From: Cellvibrio sp. KY-GH-1
GTDB taxonomy: Bacteria > Pseudomonadota > Gammaproteobacteria > Pseudomonadales > Cellvibrionaceae
Assembly (NCBI RefSeq): GCF_008806975.1
Contig: NZ_CP031728.1
Coordinates: 682,001-746,000 of the forward strand
Direction: 5' to 3'
Length of the DNA: 64,000 nt
Each line of letters opens with the position of its first letter. The stretch's first letter is position 1. The position numbers were made by a program, and so were the translations under genes. The notes beneath the pieces are model-generated. The model was not told where the DNA came from. It saw only the letters and a list, made by a program, of their open reading frames with translations, and ran no database searches. This document shows positions 1 through 9,879 of the stretch, one piece after another.

Positions 1-138
1 TTTCGTCATATTCCTTCGTCAAAAACTTTGAATTTCCGGGATATAGTCTAAAGTTGTAACAAGAGCAGCCTGTAGCACAATTAATAATTGCTAGGCATAA
101 GCTCCTGTTTTGTTCTATTCTCATTATGAATAATCTAA

Positions 139-1206
<1,068 letters not shown>

Positions 1207-1231
1207 CCTTTCCAAAGGTAATGTTGTTTTG

Positions 1232-1263
1232 AAAAAGCCGGGCAAATCGCCCGGCTTTTTCAT
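1232..1263 (+). terminator. rho-independent terminator of cysB
   Basis: Inverted repeat AAAAAGCCGGGC/GCCCGGCTTTTT with an AAATC loop, ending in a T-run, 26 bases after the cysB stop codon. Confidence 0.9.
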
Positions 1264-1346
1264 TTTAATCAATAGGTTAAAAAGCTTGCTTAAAGTGATC
1301 CTAATCATATTTACCAGAATTAAGTAAATCTCGAAACTTTTAAAAC

Positions 1347-1414
1347 TTATACAAAAATATTGCAATGTATAGGTTTTGAGTTTATACCTATACAAAGATT
1401 CTAATTTGTATAGG
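1347..1414 (+). promoter_or_regulatory. twin LitR/CarH-like operators over the light-type operon promoter
   Basis: Two dyads share the pattern TATACA-N12-TGTATA, at 1348-1371 and 1389-1412, exactly 41 bp apart. The second extends to a perfect CCTATACAAA/TTTGTATAGG pair (1387-1396 and 1405-1414). A promoter candidate lies over it: -35 TTGAGT at 1376-1381 and -10 TTCTAA or TCTAAT at 1399-1405. LitR/CarH-type MerR proteins are known to bind such TGTATA-containing dyads across the promoter and repress in the dark; assignment of these sites to the regulator at 2378 is inference. The second dyad ends 8 bp before the ATG at 1422, so the mRNA leader must be very short. Confidence 0.7.
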
Positions 1415-1421
1415 TTTTTCT

Positions 1422-2378
1422 ATGCGCAAGATTCCGATCGGTGTTAGTCAGTGTCTGCTTGGTGAAAAAGTGCGCTATGACGGTGGTCATAAACGTAATC
1501 GCTTTTTGGTAGAGGATCTGGCGGAGGTGGTCGATTTTCGCCCGGTATGTCCTGAAGTGGCTATAGGCTTGGGGATTCCTCGAAAGCCTATACGGCTCGT
1601 AATTAATGGTGGGGACACGCGGGTACTCGGAATTGAAAATCCCGATCAGGATGTGACCGACGCTTTGGTTGCCCAAGCTGAAGCTGCCGTCCAACAAATG
1701 CCTGATATCTGCGGTTATGTTTTTATTCAAAACTCTCCGAGCTGTGGTGTCTTTGGTGTTAAACGCTACCTTCCTAACGGCTACTCAATTGATCGCGACG
1801 GTCGTGGCGCCTACGCGAAGCGTTTTATGGAGTTAATGCCCTTGTTACCGGTTGAGGAAGCTGGACGCTTGAATGATGCCGGGTTGCGAGACAATTTTTT
1901 AACCCGTGTCTTTGCCTACCATGATTTCAAAACCCGTATCCTGCCTGCTCCAACGGCCAAAAAGCTGATCGACTTTTACTCGCGGTACAAATATCAAGTG
2001 ATGGCTCACCACGTGCCTAGTTATTTTGCGATAGGCAGGTTCCTGGCCAATCTTTCATTACGAGACATTCAATCCAGTTGTGATGAGTTTTTTCAGTTGT
2101 TTATGGACGCGCTTAAACATCACGCGACTCGTAAGGGAAACACCAACGCCATGATGCATTTGCGTGGTTATCTGAAGGAAATATTAACCACGCAGGATAA
2201 GCAGGAATTATCCCAGTTAATAGATTCCTACAAAGCGGGGAGAGTTCCGTTAGTTGTCCCCTTAACTCTGCTGAAACATCATCTGCAGAAGTTAGACAAT
2301 CCCTATTTGAAATCTCAAACGTTTTGGGAGCCTCATCCGGAGCAATTGGGTTTGCGAAACCATATTGTTGAAAACTAA
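1422..2378 (+). CDS. DUF523 and DUF1722 two-domain protein (YbgA-related)
   Basis: A 318-residue cytosolic protein with an N-terminal DUF523 (about 1-150; CLLGEKVRYDGGHKR near the start, conserved Cys in NSPSCG) and a C-terminal DUF1722 domain (about 190-305), related to E. coli YbgA. Its biochemical function is not established. In E. coli ybgA sits beside the photolyase gene, and here it heads an operon containing a photolyase, so a role in the light or UV response fits. It starts 8 bp after the second LitR-like operator. Only AGG at 1412-1414 resembles a ribosome site. Its stop codon overlaps the next start by one base. Confidence 0.85.
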   Translation: MRKIPIGVSQCLLGEKVRYDGGHKRNRFLVEDLAEVVDFRPVCPEVAIGLGIPRKPIRLVINGGDTRVLGIENPDQDVTDALVAQAEAAVQQMPDICGYVFIQNSPSCGVFGVKRYLPNGYSIDRDGRGAYAKRFMELMPLLPVEEAGRLNDAGLRDNFLTRVFAYHDFKTRILPAPTAKKLIDFYSRYKYQVMAHHVPSYFAIGRFLANLSLRDIQSSCDEFFQLFMDALKHHATRKGNTNAMMHLRGYLKEILTTQDKQELSQLIDSYKAGRVPLVVPLTLLKHHLQKLDNPYLKSQTFWEPHPEQLGLRNHIVEN

Positions 2379-3304
2379 TGATGAATACTGACACCGCTGT
2401 TATTGAATCCGTGGCAAGTGATCAATCCGAAGAAGGTTTGGTTCCGATTCGTGAAATTTCGCGCGCAACGGGAATCAATACAGTCACTCTACGCGCATGG
2501 GAAAGACGCTATGGTTTGCTGATTCCGCAACGTACGGCCAAGGGACACAGGTTATACAGTTTGGCTGATATTAGCCGTGTTAAAGAGATTCAAGTCTGGC
2601 TAGGGCGGGGCGTAGCTATTAGCAAGATTAAAGCGTTGCTAACGGGTCAACCCCAAGAGCACTCGGTGGCGGAAATCGATTCCATCTGGCTTAGTTTGAT
2701 TGATCAAATCCACATGCAGATTAACGCGTTTCATCGCGGGCGTTTGGTGCATATTTTGGCGGATACCTATGCGCTTTATCCGGCGGAAATGGTTGCTGAT
2801 TATTTGCTGGTTCCGTTAATAAATAGCTTGCAAGCGAATGAATTCGGCATGGTCGCCAAGCGAAGTTTCTTTGCAAGTGTGTTACAAGAATATTTGTATG
2901 CCGCTATTTATAGGCAGCGCCAGCCCTTGGGCCAGAGCAAAATTTTACTCGTCTCATTATCTCAAGATGGGAATGATTTATTACCTTTGGCACTAAGTTA
3001 CAGTTTATTAGTCCATCAATATCATGCGGAATATCTTGGTGCCCTGGAATTGAATGAAGCTCGCCTCTGCGCGGAAGTATTACAAGCAAAAATAGTTGTG
3101 CTAATTAGCTCGCCAAACGTCAATACCGGCGAGCTACAGCTACACTTGAAGGCATGGCGAGATAAAAATGCCATACCGGTAGTCTTGGCAGGGGGGCTGG
3201 CGACTGTGTATCCCGCGCTGGGTTTGAGGGAGGATAGTGACGTTTACCCCTGTGCCACTTTGGAGCTGGTTCACACTGCAATTAATTTATTGGTAAAGGG
3301 ATAA
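2378..3304 (+). CDS. MerR-family regulator, LitR/CarH type, with degenerate cobalamin site
   Basis: A 308-residue regulator. A MerR helix-turn-helix (about 22-90; TVTLRAWERRYGL) is followed by a helical cap and a Rossmann-like B12-binding fold (about 185-308). In CarH/LitR photoreceptors the cap carries a W-x9-EH motif and the fold a histidine that ligates adenosylcobalamin (E-x-H-x-x-G type). Here the matching stretch reads QDGNDLLP with N199 in place of the His, and I find no W-x9-EH. B12-based light sensing is therefore unlikely, as in LitR relatives that depend on a separate partner. It probably autoregulates from the dyads at 1347-1414. Start is ATG 2378 (or the adjacent ATG 2381), coupled to the upstream stop. 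Confidence 0.82.
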   Translation: MMNTDTAVIESVASDQSEEGLVPIREISRATGINTVTLRAWERRYGLLIPQRTAKGHRLYSLADISRVKEIQVWLGRGVAISKIKALLTGQPQEHSVAEIDSIWLSLIDQIHMQINAFHRGRLVHILADTYALYPAEMVADYLLVPLINSLQANEFGMVAKRSFFASVLQEYLYAAIYRQRQPLGQSKILLVSLSQDGNDLLPLALSYSLLVHQYHAEYLGALELNEARLCAEVLQAKIVVLISSPNVNTGELQLHLKAWRDKNAIPVVLAGGLATVYPALGLREDSDVYPCATLELVHTAINLLVKG

Positions 3305-3313
3305 GTCATCATC

Positions 3314-3769
3314 ATGACCCATAGTGCTCCACCTCTCGTTCACACTATTCCACAAAAGATACGCAATCTTTATCTGCGCTTTGATAAAAAAATGCTGGCT
3401 AACCTCGCTAATGTGTACAGCGAGGATATTCAATTTCGCGATCCATTACACGCGTTAAATGGTTTACAGAATTTGACAGATTACTACAGCGGTATGATGG
3501 GAGATTTACTGGAGTGTCGTTTTGAATTTCATCACTCCATGGAAATGTTGGATCGCGGCGAAGCGATCTTATTTTGGACCATGCATTACCGTCATAAACA
3601 ACTCGCCGGGGGAAGGCTGCTTGAACTAACGGGTAATACCCATATTTTGTTTAACGATAAAGTGTATTACCACCGTGACTATTACGACGCGGGTTCCATG
3701 TTGTACGAGCACTTGCCGGTAATGGGGTTTGCGATACGGCAAGTAAAAAAACGGATTGGTGCCAAATGA
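3314..3769 (+). CDS. NTF2/SnoaL-like protein of photolyase operons
   Basis: A 151-residue cytosolic protein with an NTF2/SnoaL-like look: an N-terminal helix pair (RNLYLRFDKKMLANLANVYS), then VYSEDIQFRDPLH, which is typical of this fold, then beta strands. No signal peptide. Such nuclear-transport-factor-2-like proteins accompany phr and LitR genes in gammaproteobacteria; ligand and activity are unknown. It overlaps the photolyase start by 4 bases (ATGA), indicating translational coupling. Confidence 0.75.
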   Translation: MTHSAPPLVHTIPQKIRNLYLRFDKKMLANLANVYSEDIQFRDPLHALNGLQNLTDYYSGMMGDLLECRFEFHHSMEMLDRGEAILFWTMHYRHKQLAGGRLLELTGNTHILFNDKVYYHRDYYDAGSMLYEHLPVMGFAIRQVKKRIGAK

Positions 3770-5178
3770 CAGCGCTTGTTTGGTTTCGGCACGATTTGCG
3801 CGTTTACGACAATCCCGCTTTGTTTAAAGCGGCGGAGACACGTGAGGGAGTGGTTGCTGTTTATGTCCATTGTGAAGCTTATGTGCGTCTGCATACTATT
3901 GCCCCCACACGTCTGGATTTTATTCGGCGACATTTGCATTTGCTCCAGCAAGCGTTGCAAACATTAAATATCCCTTTAAAGGTTATTTGCGTACAAAAAT
4001 CAGCGGAGATTGCTCCGGCTCTTCTTAAGCTCGCTCAGGTTGTTAATGCATCCCAATTGTTTTTTAACGCGGAATATCCAATCAATGAAATCAACCGCGA
4101 CTTATCCGTTAATCAATTGCTTAGGGAGCAGGGTGTTCTCGTAAAACGCTGCCATGATCGCTGCGTCGTGCCGCCCGGGATGATCCGTAACGGGCAGGGC
4201 GAGCCATATAAAGTGTTTACCGCATTCAAAAAGAAATGGCTGCAAACCGTCATGCCCATCAGCATGAAGCCTCATGGATTGCCGGCAGTACAGCCTGCAT
4301 TAACTGTGTGTAACGCATCACCTGAAGAGATTGACCAACTGTTTGTTTCCCATGAGTTGCGCGATCTTGCCGCGTTATGGCCAGCCGGTGAAGAGGAAGC
4401 CTGTCGCCGTTTGGATTTATTTATTGAAAAATCCATTACCCGTTACCAGGAACAGCGCGACTTTCCCGCTATTGACGGAACTTCATCACTCTCACCGTAT
4501 TTGTCTGTTGGTTCATTATCTCCGCGGCAAGCGATTGCTGCCGTGTTGGCGTTTACCCAGGGGGAATGGGAGGGGGGAAATGCCGGTGCAAATTGTTGGA
4601 TCAGTGAATTGATCTGGCGAGAGTTTTACCAGCATGTCGTAGTCGATTATCCGCAAGTTTGTAAACGCAAGGCAATGCAAGCCCACACCGAGGCTTTCCC
4701 TTGGAGTTATGACAAAGCTTTTTTCAACGCCTGGTGTGAGGGCAGAACCGGCATTCCGATTGTGGATGCCGCTATGCGTCAGCTAAATGCCACCGGCTGG
4801 ATGCACAATCGTTTGCGGATGGTAGTGGCGATGTTCCTCACCAAAAATGGCCAAATCGATTGGCGTATGGGCGAAGACTATTTTATGTCGCAGTTGGTCG
4901 ATGGTGATTTCGCCGCTAACAACGGTGGCTGGCAGTGGAGCGCATCGACCGGAACAGATGCTGCGCCTTACTTCCGTATTTTTAACCCTGTTAGTCAATC
5001 CGAACGCTTTGATCCAAATGGCGATTTTATTCGTAAATGGATTCCAGAAATTGCGTATTTATCGAATCGGCAAATTCATAATCCACCGGCGATGGCCAAT
5101 TATCCCGCCCCAATAGTGGATTTGTCGGCGAGCAGAAAATCGACGATTGCTTTATTTGCGCAACTCCCGAGTGTTTAG
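3766..5178 (+). CDS. phrB: deoxyribodipyrimidine photolyase (class I CPD)
   Basis: A 470-residue FAD flavoprotein that uses blue/near-UV light to split cyclobutane pyrimidine dimers in DNA. The N-terminal antenna-binding alpha/beta domain begins at residue 1 (LVWFRHDLRVYDNPAL), and the C-terminal FAD-binding region contains ELIWREFY, the stretch MHNRLRM and DGDFAANNGGWQW, followed by the NPVSQSERFDP motif of class I enzymes. Length equals the usual 470-480. It overlaps the preceding gene by 4 bases and lies mid-operon, so its expression should follow the LitR-like promoter at 1376. Confidence 0.96.
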   Translation: MTALVWFRHDLRVYDNPALFKAAETREGVVAVYVHCEAYVRLHTIAPTRLDFIRRHLHLLQQALQTLNIPLKVICVQKSAEIAPALLKLAQVVNASQLFFNAEYPINEINRDLSVNQLLREQGVLVKRCHDRCVVPPGMIRNGQGEPYKVFTAFKKKWLQTVMPISMKPHGLPAVQPALTVCNASPEEIDQLFVSHELRDLAALWPAGEEEACRRLDLFIEKSITRYQEQRDFPAIDGTSSLSPYLSVGSLSPRQAIAAVLAFTQGEWEGGNAGANCWISELIWREFYQHVVVDYPQVCKRKAMQAHTEAFPWSYDKAFFNAWCEGRTGIPIVDAAMRQLNATGWMHNRLRMVVAMFLTKNGQIDWRMGEDYFMSQLVDGDFAANNGGWQWSASTGTDAAPYFRIFNPVSQSERFDPNGDFIRKWIPEIAYLSNRQIHNPPAMANYPAPIVDLSASRKSTIALFAQLPSV

Positions 5179-5206
5179 CAGTAATTGATCCGCAGGAGAC
5201 AATCCA

Positions 5207-5986
5207 TTGAGCCGCTATTCAAATGTGCCATCGAGGGTTCTTGTTACCGGTGCTTCCAGCGGCATTGGCTATGAGCTTGCGCGCTTGTATTTACAGCAAG
5301 GCAGCGATGTATTTTTGATTGCGCGTTCTGTGGATGCGTTGTCCAGCTTGGTTGAAGAATTTCCCGACCATTGCACAGCGTTGCCTGCGGACCTTTCTAG
5401 TGAGCAGGATTCTTTGCGAGTGGGGGCATTGCTTTCAGCCGCGACAGATTACCTGGATCTGGTCATTTTAAATGCAGGCACCTGCGAATATGTGGATGTT
5501 GAAAATTTAACACGCGAGCCATTTTTCAAAGTAATGAATATTAATTGGTGGGGCTGTGTACACAGCCTCCTGTTTTGCATGCCGCTTTTACGCAATGCAG
5601 CAGCAATGATGCGGTCTCCGCAGTTGGTGGGTGTTTCCAGTATGGCAAGTTTGTTACCTATGCCTCGGTCGCAGGCCTATGGCTCCTCAAAAGTTGCTTT
5701 GGAATATTTATTGAATTCCCTGCGCGTAGATTTGAGCAATCAGGATATTGACATCACTATTGTGCGCCCGGGGTTTGTAAAAACGCCGTTAACTGAGCGC
5801 AATGATTTTGCTATGCCTTGGTTGATAACAGCTGAGGTTGCGGCGAAAAAAATCAAACTAGGTATACAGGCTCGCAAGTGGGTGGTGCAGTTCCCCTGGC
5901 CGTTGGTTGTGCTCATGAAATTTGTGGCTTGGTTGCCGCTGGTGGTGCAAATTAGTTTACTAAAAAAAATTTCCCGAAATTCCTAA
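5207..5986 (+). CDS. short-chain dehydrogenase/reductase
   Basis: A 259-residue classical SDR. The cofactor motif is TGASSGIG at 14-21, NAG at 89-91, and the catalytic set is S145, Y158 and K162 (YGSSK). The C-terminal hydrophobic stretch (about 228-252) suggests membrane association. TTG 5207 is used as start because CAGGAG lies nine bases ahead and no ATG is near. SDRs of this kind recur beside the FAD oxidoreductase, DUF1365 and Cfa-like genes in light or singlet-oxygen operons; the substrate is probably lipid-linked, but that is inference. Confidence 0.85.
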   Translation: MSRYSNVPSRVLVTGASSGIGYELARLYLQQGSDVFLIARSVDALSSLVEEFPDHCTALPADLSSEQDSLRVGALLSAATDYLDLVILNAGTCEYVDVENLTREPFFKVMNINWWGCVHSLLFCMPLLRNAAAMMRSPQLVGVSSMASLLPMPRSQAYGSSKVALEYLLNSLRVDLSNQDIDITIVRPGFVKTPLTERNDFAMPWLITAEVAAKKIKLGIQARKWVVQFPWPLVVLMKFVAWLPLVVQISLLKKISRNS

Positions 5987-6001
5987 AAACAGGTTGTATC
6001 T

Positions 6002-7267
6002 ATGTCCGCTGCAGGGAAAAAAATTGCTATTGTTGGGTCGGGTATTAGTGGATTGGTCTGTGCGTATTTGCTCGCCAAGCGCAATCAGGTCAGCGTCTTT
6101 GAGGCGGCCAACGAAATCGGCGGCCACACCGCAACCAAGCGGGTGTGCACTGCACAGGGCAATTATGATATCGACACCGGATTTATTGTTTTCAATGATC
6201 GTACCTATCCAAACTTCATGCGCTTGCTGAGTACATTGGGTGTTGCCTACCAACCAACAGAAATGGGCTTTAGTGTTTCCTGTCGGCGTACGGCATTTGA
6301 GTACGCCGGAACATCTGTTAATGGTTTATTTGCGCAGCGCAAAAATGTTTTTAGCGTTGAACATTGGCGGATGTTATTAGACATTGTGCGTTTTAATAAA
6401 GATTGTATTGCTCGCTACGAGCAAAATGCATTGCCAGAAGGGCAAACTTTAGGCGAATTTCTTTCTGCCCAGGGTTATTCACAGCGGTTTAGAGATTTCT
6501 ATATTTTGCCAATGGTTTCCGCTATTTGGTCGTCATCGTTGGAAACGGCGGCGGCGATGCCGTTAGTGTTTTTTATTCGTTTTTTTTACAACCACGGTTT
6601 ATTAACTGTGACCCAACAGCCTCAGTGGTACACCATTGTTGGTGGGTCAAATAAATACCTTGGTCCGTTAACTGAATCTTTTAAAGATACTATTTTTACC
6701 AATTGCCCAATCACACGAGTCGAGCGCCTGGATGCCGGCGTACGAATTGTCTCAAAACAGTTTGGCGAGCAGGACTTTGATGAAGTGATCTTCGCCTGCC
6801 ATAGTGATCAGGCGCTACAGCTGCTAACGGACGCAAGCGCGGCAGAATCGGACATTCTCGGCGCTATTCCTTATGCACCAAATCAGGTGGTTTTGCATTC
6901 TGATGCTAGCGTGTTACCGCGTGCTGGTACTGCGTGGGCGAGCTGGAATTATTTACTCCCCGCACAAAACACCAATGAGGCGGTGTTGACTTACAACATG
7001 AATATTCTGCAGCGATTGATCTCCGCTGAAGTATTCTGCGTATCAGTGAATGCAGGTTCAGTTATCGATCCAACCAAGGTTTATGGAACTTATAACTATA
7101 GTCACCCAATGTTTACGTTGGGTTCCTTAACTGCCCAGTCGCGCTGGGGTGAAATAAGTGGTCATCGCCACACCCATTTTTGTGGGGCATATTGGCGCAA
7201 TGGTTTTCATGAAGATGGTGTGGTCTCGGCAATTCGCGTTGCAGCGGCCTTGGGTGAAATCTGGTAA
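6002..7267 (+). CDS. FAD/NAD(P)-binding oxidoreductase (amine oxidase/desaturase-like)
   Basis: A 421-residue flavoprotein with the dinucleotide motif GSGISG at about 12-17, then the FEAANEIGGHTAT stretch typical of the amine-oxidase/phytoene-desaturase superfamily. The family partners with DUF1365 and Cfa-like proteins; in Rhodobacter sphaeroides relatives take part in methyl and furan fatty acid formation under singlet-oxygen control. A role in modifying membrane acyl chains is therefore likely but not proven for this copy. Its last codons and stop lie in a 16-bp tandem duplication (7256-7287). Confidence 0.85.
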   Translation: MSAAGKKIAIVGSGISGLVCAYLLAKRNQVSVFEAANEIGGHTATKRVCTAQGNYDIDTGFIVFNDRTYPNFMRLLSTLGVAYQPTEMGFSVSCRRTAFEYAGTSVNGLFAQRKNVFSVEHWRMLLDIVRFNKDCIARYEQNALPEGQTLGEFLSAQGYSQRFRDFYILPMVSAIWSSSLETAAAMPLVFFIRFFYNHGLLTVTQQPQWYTIVGGSNKYLGPLTESFKDTIFTNCPITRVERLDAGVRIVSKQFGEQDFDEVIFACHSDQALQLLTDASAAESDILGAIPYAPNQVVLHSDASVLPRAGTAWASWNYLLPAQNTNEAVLTYNMNILQRLISAEVFCVSVNAGSVIDPTKVYGTYNYSHPMFTLGSLTAQSRWGEISGHRHTHFCGAYWRNGFHEDGVVSAIRVAAALGEIW

Positions 7268-7287
7268 TCGTGAAATCTGTTAATCGT
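7256..7287 (+). repeat. 16-bp tandem duplication across a stop codon
   Basis: GAAATCTGGTAATCGT at 7256-7271 is followed directly by GAAATCTGTTAATCGT at 7272-7287, one mismatch. The first copy holds the end of the FAD oxidoreductase gene including its TAA; the second lies in the 44-bp spacer before the DUF1365 gene. Confidence 0.85.
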
Positions 7288-7311
7288 AAATAAATTTTTC
7301 TGCGGTGAGTT

Positions 7312-8124
7312 ATGCACAGTGCGATTTATAAAGGCATCCTAAAGCACCGTCGCTTCATTCCCAAGCGTCATGAATTTAGTTATTCATCGACGCTGTTTTA
7401 CATAGATCTGGATGAGCTGCCCCATCTATTTGACAAAGTGACAGGCTGGTCACTGGAATCAATGAATTTTGGGAGTTTTCGTCGTAGTGATTATTTGGGA
7501 AATCCGGAGCTTCCGTTAGTTGATGAAGTACGGGGAAAAGCCCGGGAGTTGGCCGGATATTGTCCAGATGGAGCGGTGCGCATGCTGACGAATCTGCGCA
7601 TTCTGGGGGTTTGTTTTAATCCGGTAACGTTTTATTACCTGTTCAATCGTGGTCAAACGCATCCTGAATTAATTTTGGCGCAAGTCAATAATACCCCCTG
7701 GAATGAACGACACGTTTACGTCGTGCAGTGCAACAGTCAGACAGGCAAAACGGATTGCACTTTCGCTAAAACTTTTCATGTCTCGCCATTTAACCCTCTT
7801 GCGATGGAGTATCGATGGGTGAGTACCAGTCCTGCGGAAAATATTCTCGTGCATATGGAAAATCATACGGCAAATCCCGGTCAAGGAAACGACTCTTTGC
7901 ATATGGATGCTACTCTCAGTTTAAAGCGCTACGAATGGTCCGCTAGCGCGCTTCGCAAAATTCTCTGGTCGCAGCCTTGGGCTGCGATAAAAGTTCCTTT
8001 CGCTATTTATTGGCAGGCTCTGAAACTATTAGTTAAACGGGCGCCTGTTTACGACCACATTGATTTAAAAACAACGGGGGAAAACCGTGAAGACTTCCAG
8101 CATCGCACTCCTACCCAGCCATAG
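7312..8124 (+). CDS. DUF1365 family protein
   Basis: A 270-residue protein of the DUF1365 family. Typical features are the start AIYKGILKHRRFIPKRHEF, the central NPVTFYYLF and VNNTPWNERHVYV, and the KTFHVSPFNP stretch. The family is almost always found between an FAD-dependent oxidoreductase and a Cfa-type methyltransferase, exactly as here, and is thought to act with them on membrane fatty acids; the chemistry is unresolved. Its 3' end overlaps the next gene by 38 bases. Confidence 0.88.
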   Translation: MHSAIYKGILKHRRFIPKRHEFSYSSTLFYIDLDELPHLFDKVTGWSLESMNFGSFRRSDYLGNPELPLVDEVRGKARELAGYCPDGAVRMLTNLRILGVCFNPVTFYYLFNRGQTHPELILAQVNNTPWNERHVYVVQCNSQTGKTDCTFAKTFHVSPFNPLAMEYRWVSTSPAENILVHMENHTANPGQGNDSLHMDATLSLKRYEWSASALRKILWSQPWAAIKVPFAIYWQALKLLVKRAPVYDHIDLKTTGENREDFQHRTPTQP

Positions 8125-9352
8125 AGCCTCGTCGCTGAGTCGTAGCCAGGTAATGGCACGGCGCTTGTTGATGAAATTATTTTCCCGCTTGCAATGGGGT
8201 TGTTTACGTATTCACGAGCAGGGTGAGTTGTATCAGTTTGGTCAATCGCCAGAAAAGACGGATTTGATCGCAGATATCTATGTACACGACGCTCAGCTTT
8301 ACTGTGAAGTAGCCTTTTCTGGTTCTATCGGATCAGGGGAAGCCTATATGAGCGGTTATTGGTCTACGCCTAATCTCACAGCAGTGATGCGGCTATTCGT
8401 TCGTAATCTGGATGCGTTGGATGCAATGGATTCGCAGCAGTCGCGCCTGGGTAAATGGGTTTTGAAACTATTCCACTGGTTCAATCGCAATACTCGCGAG
8501 GGTTCTCGCAACAATATCTCTGCCCACTATGATCTGGGGAACGAATTTTTTAAGCTGTTTCTTGATAAGAGCATGATGTATTCCGCTGCTATATACCCTC
8601 GTCCTGATGCATCTTTGGCTGAGGCCGCAGAGTTTAAATTGCAGCGAGTGTGCGAAAAACTGCAATTGAATGAGCAGGACCATTTGCTGGAAATAGGTAC
8701 TGGCTGGGGTGGTTTGGCAATTCATGCAGCAACTCATTATGGCTGCAAAGTAACTACCACAACAATCTCCAAAGAACAGCGTGATTTTGCAACAGCACAA
8801 ATTAATGCGCTTGGCCTTGAAGATAAAATTACTGTTCTGTTTGATGATTATCGCGATTTGCAGGGCCAGTTTTCCAAACTGGTTTCTATCGAAATGATAG
8901 AGGCGGTTGGTCATGAACATTACGACCAATACTTTTCGATTTGTTCCAGGTTACTTGCGCCGAATGGTTTGATGCTTATACAGGCAATCACAATAGCCGA
9001 CCAGCGTTATGAGCAGGCGAGGCAGACGGTAGATTTTATCCAGCGCTATATTTTCCCGGGGGGTTGCTTGCCGTCTATTGCGGTGATTGCTGATTCCGTC
9101 AAACGAAACACTACTATGAATATTCTCCAGATTGAAGATATTGGTGAGCATTATGCACAAACGCTCAAGCATTGGAGAGAAGCATTTAATGGGAGCTTGG
9201 AGCAGGTAAGGGCACAAGGGTTTGATGAGCGCTTTATTCGCATGTGGGAGTTCTACCTGTGCTACTGCGAAGGGGGGTTTATCGAGCGCAGCATAGGTAC
9301 CGCTCAAATAGTGTTTGCTAAATCGGGTTACCGTAGCGGGTACTTTCAATAA
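8087..9352 (+). CDS. cyclopropane-fatty-acid synthase-like SAM methyltransferase
   Basis: A 421-residue member of the Cfa/mycolic acid cyclopropane synthase family, which methylates unsaturated acyl chains of phospholipids using S-adenosylmethionine. It has the N-terminal lipid-binding part, the YDLGNEFF motif (148-155), SAM motif I EIGTGWGG (202-209) and IEMIEAVGHEHY further on. GTG 8087 is chosen as start because GGGGGA lies just upstream, which makes a 38-bp overlap with DUF1365; a later start (ATG 8153, residue 23) is possible. Whether the product is a cyclopropane or a methyl/furan fatty acid cannot be told from sequence. Confidence 0.9.
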   Translation: MKTSSIALLPSHRASSLSRSQVMARRLLMKLFSRLQWGCLRIHEQGELYQFGQSPEKTDLIADIYVHDAQLYCEVAFSGSIGSGEAYMSGYWSTPNLTAVMRLFVRNLDALDAMDSQQSRLGKWVLKLFHWFNRNTREGSRNNISAHYDLGNEFFKLFLDKSMMYSAAIYPRPDASLAEAAEFKLQRVCEKLQLNEQDHLLEIGTGWGGLAIHAATHYGCKVTTTTISKEQRDFATAQINALGLEDKITVLFDDYRDLQGQFSKLVSIEMIEAVGHEHYDQYFSICSRLLAPNGLMLIQAITIADQRYEQARQTVDFIQRYIFPGGCLPSIAVIADSVKRNTTMNILQIEDIGEHYAQTLKHWREAFNGSLEQVRAQGFDERFIRMWEFYLCYCEGGFIERSIGTAQIVFAKSGYRSGYFQ

Positions 9353-9879
9353 TGCAGCGAGCATTGGTTTTTATCCTGGCCAATGCTGCCCTGTTTCAAA
9401 TTGGCTGGTTTGTTTGTGTATTACTGGGAAGTTTTTCAGCCGCTTTGTTTACCTGCTCATTATTGATAATGCATTTTTATTTCAGTCCGATCCGCATCCG
9501 TGATGCGATCTCGGTAGTCGTTGCAGTGATTTTAGGTATTGTCCACGATGTAAGCCTTATGCAACTAGGACTGGTTGAATTTACTGAATCATCCGCATTC
9601 CCTCCATTATGGTTAAACTGCCTGTGGGTTTTGTTTGCTATAACCCTCAATCACTCTATGCTGTGGCTTTATAAGCGCTGGTTACTGGCATCCCTGGTGG
9701 GCGGTATCGCAGGTCCGTTGACGTATTTAGCTGGCGTACAGCTTTCATCTGCACAATGGTCTAGCTCCTTGGTCGAAGTTGTTCCTATAATAGTCGGCTT
9801 ATGGCTATTGATATTGCCGTTGCATCGTCTGCTTTGTTTGAGGGTTGAGCGTTATGTTTATGAATTTCATTCGATTTAA
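9352..9879 (+). CDS. DUF2878 family inner-membrane protein
   Basis: A 175-residue, very hydrophobic protein with about five membrane segments (for example near 3-22, 25-42, 48-66, 83-100 and 140-160). It matches the DUF2878 layout seen at the end of Cfa/DUF1365 operons. Its function is unknown. Its ATG overlaps the preceding stop codon by one base and its own end overlaps the next gene, so it is embedded in the operon. Confidence 0.78.
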   Translation: MQRALVFILANAALFQIGWFVCVLLGSFSAALFTCSLLIMHFYFSPIRIRDAISVVVAVILGIVHDVSLMQLGLVEFTESSAFPPLWLNCLWVLFAITLNHSMLWLYKRWLLASLVGGIAGPLTYLAGVQLSSAQWSSSLVEVVPIIVGLWLLILPLHRLLCLRVERYVYEFHSI

